A DNA stretch of 64,000 bases from Anniella stebbinsi (lineage: Eukaryota; Chordata; Lepidosauria; Squamata; Anniellidae). Within the stretch, counting starts at the first letter, position 1; each line of letters opens with the position of its first letter. Both the position numbers and the translations under genes were made by a program. The notes beneath the pieces were generated by a model. The model did no database searches. It saw only the letters and a program-made list of their open reading frames with translations, and had not been told where the DNA came from. Positions 54,923-64,000 of the stretch are shown here, piece by piece. The stretch is taken from assembly GCA_029215795.1 (NCBI GenBank), contig JARDYH010000002.1:365020973-365084972 (forward strand). Reading direction: 5' to 3'.

Positions 54923-55250
54923 TAGGGATGAGAGACCATGCTTATTGGTAGACCTTTTAATTTGCACTTCCCAGACTAATATGTGTATTGGAACACAGTT
55001 TGCCTTCGGAATTCACGTTTGTTTGAATTTTGCAAAGCGCTTCTCAGCTCAAACGTTCTGCACAAAAAGGCCTGTATTAGGAAAATATGTGTACAGAAAT
55101 TAGGTGAAATTGCGTACAAAAATAAACGCAAGGCTGTTTAAAAAAACACACACACACAGACTGCTGCAGAAATTGAATGGAATGGATTTAGGGATGAATA
55201 CATGCAAAACTGAAATGACCAGAAATAAAATATTTCGTCCATCCCTAAAG
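54923..55250. mobile_element. degraded element TAGGGATGAG...CCATCCCTA
   Basis: Inverted TAGGGATG ends enclose TGCAAAA/CACAAAA-rich sequence. The flanks GTCCCAAC and AAGGCTTT do not match, so no target duplication survives. Confidence 0.45.
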
Positions 55251-55359
55251 GCTTTGTACATTAGACTTTTATCTAGTGATTGAGACTGGTTACTCACAGA
55301 GGTTTGTGGGTCCTTTACATGACTTGGTCAGCCTCTAGAACCTCTCCTGTATCTTCTGA

Positions 55360-55422
55360 TCTTTATCTTTATCTTTATCTTTATCTTTATCTATCTATCT
55401 ATCTATCTATATATATATATAT
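55360..55422. repeat. (CTTTAT)n(CTAT)n(AT)n compound microsatellite
   Basis: Five CTTTAT units, then CTAT units, then an AT run. Confidence 0.95.
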
Positions 55423-57339
55423 GAATGATCAGGGCAACTGAGCTATCAAATTACAGCACGTTGAATTTCTCCATGACAAGGGGAAATCACACAGTAATAG
55501 GAGCTACACCACTGCTCCATCTAGTGGTTGCATAATGAAACATACAGAACTTGCAGATAAAGGGGGGAAATGCTGGGGTGGGGGAAGTGAAACACGTGTA
55601 AAGGGCGAATCTTAATCCAGCAAAGAATCCAGAAGCTGAAGCCCCAGTAAAGCTGCGGGATAAAAAGCTTGTGTGTGGAGAATCCTCTAATCACAACCAG
55701 CCAAATAGACAGGTATGGGGCTCCTCCAGGGACTTCAGAAACCTCCAGGTTTTTTACTGCTTACCTGGGACTGCAAAAATTGGGGGTGGGGGAAGGCTAG
55801 CAAATGGAAAAGCTCAAATCAACCCCAACCCCGAATGAAAGAAGAGACACGTTCCTCCATTTCTTTCCAATGGTACCACTCCTGGATTCCACACTCTAGT
55901 GCTCTTAGTCACCTGAGTATATGTGCTCCTGTTCAAGGTCCCAGCCTGCCATGCCCTCTTTCAGAATACTCTATTCTGTCTACCCACCCACCCACCCCTA
56001 GCCTGCTGTCTTCACTAAGCTGTTTCGGGGGGCTCTCATTAGCCTTTTGTATCTAAAAGTTTGGGTTTTTTGTACTTCTGCAAATCCCAGCTTCTTTGGT
56101 CTACGTAAGAACCCAACGCTCAGCGAACGAGTTTACTATTAGCATAGGATGATAATTTTAGAAGTGTCTTGCTCCTGAAGAGTGGAGAAGTGCTGATTTT
56201 ATGGGTCAGAAGAAACTATGCATACCAACAGACGTTTCGGGGGATGTCCCAAGAAGAGGCAGAACACTCGCCCCTCGCTAGGGGAGGCCAAACGTACAAA
56301 ATGCCCAGCCTGTTCTGGTCTCACACTCCAACCTTGCCAGTCCAGTTGACTGGCAGGCATCCATCACAAGCAGGTGTCCATTGCACAGGCGTCTTGTGGG
56401 GCGTGGAAGCGCTGCAATGGAAGATCCACGCTGGGTATGTCCAGAGGGAGGGGATTCTAGCACTACACAACCAAAGACAAATGGCAGCTTTCCCTCCTTA
56501 GTGGGGGTTTTTTCCTCATAAGAAAAATGAGTGGAAAGAATGGTGTTTACAAACTAAGATGGCATCATCTGGCCCCCTGTAAAATACTATGAACGAGGCG
56601 GGATGATTGCATAATAAAAGCTTCATCTGGAATCGTCTTCTGATTCCCAAGTGTTTCCTTAATCTTCACAGGATGCAGATGCGAGCCTTGTCCTCTAGGG
56701 GCAGCCTTCCCAGTGTTACCCTCTCTTCCAGCAGGTGCACATGACTGCCATACTCATTCGTATTTGTTACATGAGATTGGAGCAACTGGCCTTGGAGGAG
56801 AGTAGAAATGCCTGCTTTCACTTTAGGTTCAACCACAGTTTTGCAACAAACACAAGGGAAATGCAGTTTGCCCTAACAAAAATTAGTGAAAACAAACCAG
56901 GATTAAACCATGGTTTCAGATCCTGATTTGTTCACTATGGTCAGAAGAAGCCTCAGTTCCCCAAGTTCATATAGAACATGGAACTGTGGTTTGTTCTCAC
57001 ACTTCTCCTCATGTGTGCAGAGGAAGATGAAAGGCACATTCCAGTTTAAGGCATGGCATGGCTCATTTCCAACCATCAAAGATTTAACGCTGATTTGTTT
57101 GGTTAGGAGAACTACTATTTGGGTGATTGTATAAACAAGGCAATGATTTGTTTTTAAACTAGGATTTAACTGGGGTCGTTCTAATCTCACCATATGCGTA
57201 AAAGTACATATCCATCCATACTTGGAACATTCTCGTCTTGGTCAACCCTGATTTGGCCCCGGCCAACTTTTGAGCAGCAATCCCTTCAACTCAGGAAACA
57301 TTTGAATTGGGCTAAAACGTCTGGAAAAACAAGTGTTAC

Positions 57340-57471
57340 CTCTGTAATAGGCAAACTGCAAGAAATCATAATGCAGGGGGAGGTAGTTGTCGATGGGAGA
57401 AAGCCGCCCGGGCCGCGTTGCCAAGTCCCGCACACACTCGTGTTGACACACCAAGACTTGCATGTAGTGAT
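57340..57471 (-). CDS. P3H2: P3H2 exon (probably exon 4): CXXXC repeat segment
   Basis: This exon encodes residues 1-45 of the partial protein, DHYMQVLVCQHEC through LQFAYYR. It opens after the acceptor ccctcacag with the last two bases of an Asp codon. It closes as AGA-G before the donor GTAACA, so the next codon (Val) is split 1/2. It is 132 nt long. C9 and C13 form one of the CXXXC motifs that typify the N-terminal half of the P3H/CRTAP family, which mediates protein contacts in the ER. This is the most 5' exon found. The six kilobases upstream contain no match to the expected preceding segment (a Gly-Tyr-Lys-Ala-Gly-Leu-Tyr-like stretch), so the upstream exons must be further away. Confidence 0.95.
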
Positions 57472-59221
57472 CTGTGAGGGAAGCAAAAAAAAGAGGAAGA
57501 AAACAACAATGACGTGAAACCAACGATTTTTTTAAAAAACAACAACAACAACCACCTTTATTTCAGTTTGCAGCATGGTTAAACACAGTCATAATGCATG
57601 TGAATATTTTGTATTAGTAAAGAATAATATAACAAAACAACAACAATCATGTAGGAAGTATTCGTTTTTTCCCCTAGGCACTGTGTTCAAAGCTTTTGAA
57701 AAGGCCCTGCCCAGTAGCTTACAATTCATTAGACATGATACAAAAGGAAAAAGCAGAGGTGAGGAAGGAGGAAAGAATAATTCACATGTGAGAACTGCCT
57801 ATTCTCTGTCTGACCAAGTGTCTATCACAGGGGTCTCCAGCAGGCCCTCTCTTGGAATCCACCAGGCTCACTGACTTCTCTGCTTTTTATCTTTTTCATT
57901 TTAAAAACCCTGTTTTATTTTAACCAGGAGGCTCTCCAGCACCATCTTAATTTGGCTTCATAAGGATTTGGTTTTATGCTTTGGAGCTCAGACTCCCACC
58001 TTGACTTTGTACTTAGGTTCTTGGGCAACTTAGTTTTGCAAGCCTTCACACCTTGGAGACCTTTAGAGTTCTGATTGAACCCCGGAGTGACTTCACCGCC
58101 CCACTGATGTTGGAGCCCCCTGCCACCACTGCGAGGCGTGGACGTGTTTAAATTGGAGGGGTGGTGGTGTTTTCTGTCCTCGGATGAGATTGGTTTCTGA
58201 CAAAGCAGCATTTTGAACCATTTGGGAAACAGAACATAAAAGAGATTGTGAACAGCTGCTTTCTACAGAGGGTTTGAGATGGGAGTTAGATGAAGTGTCA
58301 CGATTCCTTGCGTTGAAGGTCAATAATCAACCCATAAATCAGAATGAGCTAAATACACAGAAATGGAACTGCGTTGCTTGGAGTAGGATCTCTGAGATGT
58401 AAATCTTTCTCATCTCAGCCCTGTGTTCTCTGAAAAGGCAGCATCATTTATCTCATTTCCAGCCATATCTGTAAATATTTATGTGTGCCATATTCCCAGT
58501 CCAGTTTTTTTTTCTCCATTAAACTAGGGAATAAGTCCTATTAAACGAATTGGGATTAACTCTCAAGTAAACAAGCCTAGGGCTGGCCTGTCTTCTTTAC
58601 TGGGTCCACCTCTCCTCAACTTAGACCAAAGAGGAACTTTCTGAAATCTCAGAAAGGGGGGAAACCATAGGCTGAGCTTAGTTATCTTGTGATACACCAC
58701 CTCGAAGAAATTCACCCCCTCTGGGCCACCGCTGTTCACCTCCCAACTGGCCCAAGTCTTGGCCCTGCTCCACTCAGCCCTTACACCTCTCCTTTCATCA
58801 TCAGCTTCCTGTGTGGCCAGTTGCCACCCACAAATTATGTCATGTCTGGATGCTGCTGGCTGAGGCTGAAGCCGTGGAGCGCATCCAGCAAGGAGAGTCA
58901 CCACAAGTGACTACCTGTACAGTTCTCAATGACTCTGTGGCATCACCGCCCTGTAACACCAGCTGCATTGCTCTGCTCACAGATATTGGCAAGATTCTAT
59001 CCCCTAGCTCCAATTACCAGTTGATAAGCATAATGAAGCAGAAATAAAAAGTCTCATGCCCCTTCACACCATCTCCAATGGAGACCATTCACTCATTTCA
59101 TCCAAGGGCGTCAGAGAAATCCGCAATGGAAACAAATGAGTTCCAATTTCTATGAATCTGACCTGTGGATTCCTAAGCAGACTGGCTCTTTCACATCGAT
59201 TCTGCAGATTTGCAGACCTTT

Positions 59222-59545
59222 TTTTTAAAAATAATAATAATATATCAAATATCCTTTATTACAGTCAATAGACCAAAGGTATCACAAATATAAAAACATT
59301 CTGAATAAATATATATATACACTTTTATTCTAAAATGATTAGGCTGATATTAATGTTCTTGTTTGTATTGCCAGATTCAGAAACTTGGCCACCTGTTCTG
59401 TTATTGTCTTAGATGAACTTTGTGGTAACATATTTGTAAGTTGTTCAGGTGATCTTCCTGGTAAGGAATGTATAATGGGCCAAATTAAATCAGCTCTGGC
59501 CTGGCAATAATATTCACAGGATAGCAAAACATGAGTTATTGTGTG
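59222..59545 (-). mobile_element. LINE C-terminal fragment with AATAAA end
   Basis: The minus strand encodes TITHVLLSCEYYCQARADL and SSSKTITEQVAKFLNLAIQT. A 3' UTR with TTTGGTCTATTGACTGTAAT and AATAAAGG, then an ATT-rich tail, follows. HVLLSC-Y is the Cys-His motif at the C-terminus of several LINE clades. The clade is not assigned. Confidence 0.65.
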
Positions 59546-59552
59546 TGACAAC

Positions 59553-60733
59553 TAGGGGTGTGCACGGACCCCCCCGGATCGGATCGGGACCTCCGAGATT
59601 GTCCCGGATCGTTCAGGACAAAATTGGAGGTCCCTCGGATCAGATCGGACCCGATCTCGATCCAAAAATTGGACATCCGATTTTTGGATCGGCCGCCATT
59701 TTTGTTTTCCCCATAGACTTGCATTGGGGGAAAGAAAGCTTTCCCCCAATGCAAGTCTATGGGGAAAAAATGGCGGCGGGTGGGTGAGGGGGGGCCTAAC
59801 TCCCTCCTCCCCCCTCATGGTTCTTACCTCCCGGGGCCGTCCACTGTGGACGGCCCCAGCAGGTAAGCCCCCTCCCCCACGCTCTTTACCACCCAGGGCC
59901 CTCACCTTCCATCCGCTGCTGCCCACGGGTGCCTTTGGATGGAAGTGAATGGCCCCAGGGGTGTAAGCCCCCTCCCCCTCCCCCTGCTTACCTGCCGGGG
60001 CCGTCCACTCCCCTCCGCCACTGGCCGCTACTGCGAGCAGGTTTCGTGGCCTGCTCCTGAGTAGTGCGCCAGGCCCCGGCAGGTAAGCGGGCTGTGGGCC
60101 CCCCTCCCCCCTGCTTACCTTCCGGGGACGTCTGCTCCCCTCTGTCGCTGGCCGCTACTGCAAGCAGGCTTCGCGGCCTGCCCCTAGGTAGTGTGCCAGG
60201 TGATGTCATCACCTGGCACGCGACCTAGGGGCAGGCCGCGAAGCCTGCTTGCAGTAGGGGCCAGCGGCGGAGGGGAGCGGATGTCCCTGGAAGGTAAGTG
60301 GGCCCCCCTTCCTCCCTCCCTCCCTCCCTCCTCCCCCCCGCGATCCTCACCTGGCTGGGCTGTCTGCTTCCATCAGCGGGCGCCCACTGGGACACCCCCA
60401 CCAGGGAAGCCCCCCCCCCGCTGTCCGCTTCCATTGGCGGGCACCCGCTGGTGCCCGCCGATGGAAGCGGACAGCCCCGCCAAGGAAGCCCCTCCCCCGC
60501 TGTCCGCTTCCATTGGCGGCCGCCCGCTGGCGCCTGCCAATGGAAGCAGCGGTGGGCGCCAGCGGGTGCCCGCCGATCCTCCGATCCATTCCGATCTGGA
60601 TTGGGTCCTTTCCGGATCAGATCGGATTGGATCGAACAATCCAGCGGGGTGATCGGAAATAGGATAATTGTATCCGATTTCCCCTGGATCGGATCCGGAT
60701 CGTGGATCGGACCCGATGCAGCGCACACCCCTA
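59553..60733. mobile_element. GC-rich foldback hAT element, copy 3 (TSD GTGACAAC)
   Basis: It starts TAGGGGTGTGCACGGACC and ends GCAGCGCACACCCCTA. A perfect duplication GTGACAAC lies at 59545-59552 and 60734-60741. It shares with copy 2 the GAAAGAAAGCTTTCCCCCAA segment between the inverted GCCGCCATTTTT / AAAAATGGCGGC boxes (59692-59777), followed by palindromes bounded by AGGTAAG / CTTACCT. The largest palindrome is centred on CAGGTGATGTCATCACCTG (about 60198-60216). It is inserted in a CR1 remnant. Confidence 0.92.
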
Positions 60734-60741
60734 GTGACAAC

Positions 60742-61195
60742 CTTTCAAGTTAGAGTGACCATATGAAAAGGAGGACAGGGCTTCTGTATCTTTAACAGTT
60801 GCATAGAAAAGGGGATTTCAGCAGGTGTCATTTGTATGCATGCAGCAGCTGGTGAAATTCCCTCTTCATCACAGCAGTTAAAGCTGCAAGAGCCCTGCCC
60901 TCTTTTGTATCTGGTCACTCTAGCTATACTCCTGCAGCTTTAACTGTTGTGTTGAAGAGGGGATTTCACCAGGTGCTGTATGCATACCAGTGACACCTGA
61001 TGAAGTTCCCTTTTCTATACAACAGTTAAAAATACAGGAGCCCTGTCCTCCTTTCCATAGGGTCACCCTATTTCAAATATTTGAAGAATACTATCACGTT
61101 TCCCCTCAGTCTTGTCTTCTCAAGGCAAAACAGGCCCAGTTCTTTCAGTCTCTCCTCATAGGGCTTTTTTCCCAGACCCCTGATCAATCAATCAA
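60742..61195 (-). mobile_element. CR1 remnant hosting nested insertions
   Basis: CCTTTCAAGT (60741-60750) and TTTCAAATATTTGAAGAATA onward (61071-61195) are one CR1 sequence on the minus strand ([19 protein letters not shown] codons). It is split by the MITE at 60751-61070 and bounded by the foldback at 59553-60733. Confidence 0.8.
60751..61070. mobile_element. dimeric palindromic hAT MITE (TSD TTTCAART)
   Basis: It is 320 bp, from TAGAGTGACCATATG to CATAGGGTCACCCTA. Flanks TTTCAAGT (60743-60750) and TTTCAAAT (61071-61078) match at 7 of 8 bases and are part of the interrupted CR1, which confirms the boundaries. Confidence 0.95.
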
Positions 61196-62048
61196 GACCT
61201 AAACTGTACTATGTTAAGATGGGGTAAAAGCAGAAAGTTGAGTGCATTTAAACTCTCTGCTTTTAATCCCTGCAGCTGTACTCACATAGCAGTCTAACCC
61301 TCCTGCTACTTTGTTGGCTGTCTGCATAGATAGTTTCACCACAGTTTTGCAAGCTTTCAGTGCTTCTGATCATTTGGGCTTACTATCATTTACACAGTGC
61401 CAGCAATATACTAGATTTCACACATATACGGTACGTTTTTCTGTCAGGAAAATCTTCCCCTTCGTAGCACAGAACTGGGCTTGTGGGTCTTGCCAGTTTG
61501 CTGCAGTCATGACTTCAACAGAAACTATCAGACTGTTCTGAATGAAGAGAGAACAGCAAGGCCCCTGCTCTTTGCCTCTCTCGTTGATTGAATTGAATGG
61601 CTCAGCACCCAGGCTAATACAGCATTTTCAGCGGAAGGAAAATGGAAAGTTTACAGACGGACCGTGTCAGCTGCCATGTACTGGAGCCAAGGTCAGCAAT
61701 TCCATCACAGCGGCTGCCTCTCCAGTCAATGAACGTACAGCTTGATCTCACTTGCCTCCTCTCTTGAAGGTGTTTAAACATTCAAGGAACCAACACAGGC
61801 TTGAAACAAAAGTTAGAACCTGCGTTTAGTCATCCCAGGGCATTCCTGGGATGCAAAACTTTTTGATATGTGCATCACCATCAAGCCAAAGCACAACCCA
61901 GTACTCCTTTTTTAATTTCTTTTTTTTAACCAACGGGAGATTTGGAGAGCTGCCCATGGATATGAAGTCTCTTTTCCATATGGTCTCCAGAACACTGCAC
62001 CATGTAGACAGGGTTAGGTAGAATTCAACTAATTGTTAAGTGAATGTT

Positions 62049-62374
62049 CAAATACTTGAAAGGTTGTCACAGAGAGGAGGGCCAGGATCTCTTCTCGATC
62101 ATCCCAGAGTGCAGGACGTGGAATAATGGGCTCAAGTGACAGGATGCCAGATTCCAGCTGGACATCAGGAAAAACTTCCTGACTGTTAGAGCAGTACAAC
62201 AATGGAACTGACGACCTAGGGAGGTGGTGGACTCTCCCACATTAGAGGCCTTCAAGAGGCAGCTGGACAGCCATCGGTCAGGGATGCTTTAAGGTTGACT
62301 CCTGCATTGAGCAGAGGGTTGGACTCAATGGCCCTAGAGACCCCTTCCAACTCTACTATGCTATGATTCTATGA
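62049..62374 (+). mobile_element. CR1 LINE 3' end
   Basis: CAAATACTTGAAAGGTTGTC through GAGGGTTGGACTCAATGGCC to CTATGATTCTATGA on the + strand. The coding part and 3' tail are present and 5'-truncated. Confidence 0.9.
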
Positions 62375-64000
62375 AACTGTGGCTGTGAGACTCGCATTAA
62401 TGATAATTAGGAGCAAGAGGATTCCTTTCATTCTGTTCCACTTCTCCTTAATTCCACTTTACCTAGGAATAATTCTAAACTAAATTTTGGGCATGCAAAA
62501 TTTTCTGTCTGCATAATTTACATGCCGAGCTTTCGTTTTTTTCAGGTCCTTTGCAGACGTTTCCTCTCCGCATTGACGGAACACTTCGCAACAGAATCTT
62601 GATATACTGAACATACAACCAAATCAAGTTTGCTTTTCTGCAGTGTATTACTAATGCAATCAGTCCCTTGTGTACAATGATAAAACACCACACAAAAAGA
62701 ATCGGAATGCAGTCACATCAGGACCACTTTTTGGGGGGAAGGGGCTGTACTTTAACACTTACTCACATTGGCCATCTAGACAGGGGGGAAAGGCATGGGG
62801 GAAGTGTATGCATGAAAGCTTGCTGGGAAAGGAATGTGCACAGAAAAAAATGGCGGAATGGAGGTACGAGTCCAATCCAAAGGATAAGGTCATGCGAGCA
62901 GATGGAGGAAAAGACGCTATGCTAGCAAAACAGAGAAGAGAAGGTTAAGGGCAGAAATCCAGAGGGTGAAAGATGAATGTGAGAAGTGTAACCCTACGGC
63001 CAGCCAAAGGCCAGCTGAGGGACTGTTGGATTACAGATTGACAGATTTGATTTGGCTTAGATCCTGCCGTTCCTCACAAGGAGCCCAGTACACAGTACCA
63101 CACAAATAACATTAAAATTATGCCTCTGAAGTCACCAATATATAATAAAATACAATGAAAGAGAGCACTTCTCTGTACCTCCAAAGGCTGCACAAATAGA
63201 CAGGCCTTTAACTGGTGCCTCAATGGGAACAGTGTTGAGCAGCAGCTGAAGACGGGGCGCAAAGGGCTGACACCTCACCTGTCCTCCCAACCCCACCACA
63301 TGGAAGAGTCATTGTGAGCCCTCGGTGCCCAAGAGGATCAAGAAGAGTCACCAACCGGCCCCTGGACGCTCTCTTGCAGCCACTGCTGAAAGGGCCCCGT
63401 TGGACTAAGAGTGGAAAAAGAGGAGATGGCGGCTGGAGCCCCCCCCCCCCCGGCTCCATCTACGCCAGCTCGGAAGAGCAGGAGGCCTCGCCTTGCTGCC
63501 CTCCTTGGGCACTCAGATGCCGGCCCCCAGGTATCGCCTTTGAAGTGCCAGTGACTCATGGGAACCTGGATTTTTGCGCCCCTGTGTATTTTGTTTCTCT
63601 GAATGGCAATATTTATTTTCCATAGTAGCAGAATGGCAGTAGGAATAAACCTTGGCCCAGTTCAGCTAAGGAAGCCTCCTGCAGCCAAAAGCGCTCTGAT
63701 TTATCGCCAGCATTTCCCCCGATGGCCAATCAGGCCATTTATGATGTTCTCCAACTTTAACCCGGCTGGGCTGAGGGCCAATTCAGAAATGCGGAAGGCC
63801 AAAATCCAACTGTGCCTTTCTCTCAGCTCGTTCCTCATTTCCCCTCTTTACCAGCAACCGTGAGCTTGCCCCTGTGGCGCTCAAGCCCAGGTGCTTGCTG
63901 GGGGCCCACTGGGGCAGGAGTGGCACTTTCAGGAATAGGCTGAAGATGGTGGGTCTTCATAGGCGACATCAATCCCTAAGATCAACAGGCAGGATGAGGG

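Larger units (their letters stand above)
54800..57339 (-). other. P3H2 intron between the two most 5' exons seen
   Basis: This 2540-bp intron holds a degraded TAGGGATG-ended element (54923-55250) and a compound microsatellite (55360-55422). I saw no recognisable feature in 55430-57339. Confidence 0.75.
27703..57471 (-). other. P3H2: P3H2 gene, 3' part (12 exons seen, 5' end outside window)
   Basis: This is a partial gene for prolyl 3-hydroxylase 2, an ER enzyme that hydroxylates the 3-position of proline in collagen chains (notably basement-membrane collagen IV) using Fe(II), 2-oxoglutarate, O2 and ascorbate. Twelve exons can be joined with GT-AG boundaries and no frame break to give 434 residues plus stop (1304 nt). 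Residue numbers below count from the split Asp codon that opens the first exon seen. Visible landmarks are C9-X3-C13, N-glycosylation sequons N186-G-T and N275-S-T, the iron ligands H306-A-D308 and H378, a basic residue R388 ten positions later (2-oxoglutarate contact), and C-terminal KDEL. The tail ERIQADEV...INPKDEL and the segment FEGGEFIFTEMDAKTVT match P3H2 as I recall it, rather than P3H1 or P3H3. The 434-residue length equals the corresponding part of the human protein as I remember it. Exons encoding the signal peptide and the N-terminal repeats must lie above 64000. Confidence 0.95.
57472..64000 (-). other. intron upstream of the first P3H2 exon seen (3' portion)
   Basis: No exon was recognised in these 6.5 kb. 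The annotated content is a LINE fragment (59222-59545), a GC-rich foldback hAT (59553-60733), pieces of one CR1 around it, a dimeric MITE (60751-61070) and a CR1 3' end (62049-62374). The rest (57472-59220, 61200-62048 and 62375-64000) shows no recognisable feature apart from a short degraded tail-like repeat near 58528-58575. Confidence 0.7.

Noticed and set aside
27703..57471. Assignment of the gene to P3H1 or P3H3 rather than P3H2
   Set aside because: The FEGGEFIFTEMDAKTVT segment, LDQE...INPKDEL ending and VYNSEQLNGTQRVLLDNV agree with P3H2 better than with the paralogues as I know them.
57472..64000. Upstream P3H2 exons (1-3)
   Set aside because: No minus-strand segment matches the expected preceding residues with a phase-compatible donor.

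Overview
The window is nuclear DNA of a vertebrate, most likely a squamate reptile (lizard or snake). It holds the 3' part of one protein-coding gene on the minus strand. I assign this gene to P3H2 (prolyl 3-hydroxylase 2, formerly LEPREL1). Twelve exons with GT-AG boundaries and consistent phases run from 57471 down to the stop codon at 27703. They encode the last 434 residues: the end of the CXXXC/helical-repeat half, the linker, and the whole iron/2-oxoglutarate dioxygenase domain, ending in the ER-retention signal KDEL. By homology they are probably exons 4-15 of 15. The first exons and the promoter lie beyond position 64000. No other protein-coding host gene was found.

Layout. 1-25.9 kb is intergenic DNA downstream of P3H2 and is packed with transposable elements. 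About 25.9-27.7 kb is the possible 3' UTR. 27.7-57.5 kb is the exon/intron body. 57.5-64 kb is the intron upstream of the first exon seen. The squamate assignment rests on the repeats: CR1 tails with ATTCTATG-type ends, an R4-clade LINE with restriction-like endonuclease, a Penelope-like GIY-YIG ORF, a tRNA-derived SINE, many hAT-type MITEs and GATA/AAT microsatellites. A turtle or other sauropsid cannot be fully excluded.

The most notable content is the mobile DNA. Four large foldback elements share the ends TAGGGRTGTG...CACAYCCCTA and each has a perfect 8-bp target-site duplication, which is a hAT signature. Three (4419-5989, 32889-33939, 59553-60733) belong to one GC- and CpG-rich family built from nested palindromes punctuated by consensus-like splice donors (AGGTAAG) on both strands, plus an inverted pair of AAAATGGCGGC (YY1-like) boxes. 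The first of these carries a four-copy tandem array of a ~249-bp palindromic unit. The fourth (24617-25250) is an AT-rich foldback made of GATAACGATA-like words. A second hAT-type family is a 320-bp dimer in which a ~170-bp unit is fused to its own inverted copy. Several copies occur here, two with recognisable 8-bp duplications.

A 244-bp insertion at 34353-34596 has a 14-bp target duplication. It has inverted arms around a hammerhead-ribozyme-like core and resembles a short Penelope-type element. Some insertions touch the gene: a (TTA)n microsatellite forms the 3' splice-site region of the exon carrying the distal iron-binding histidine, and MITE and SINE copies lie in the possible 3' UTR.
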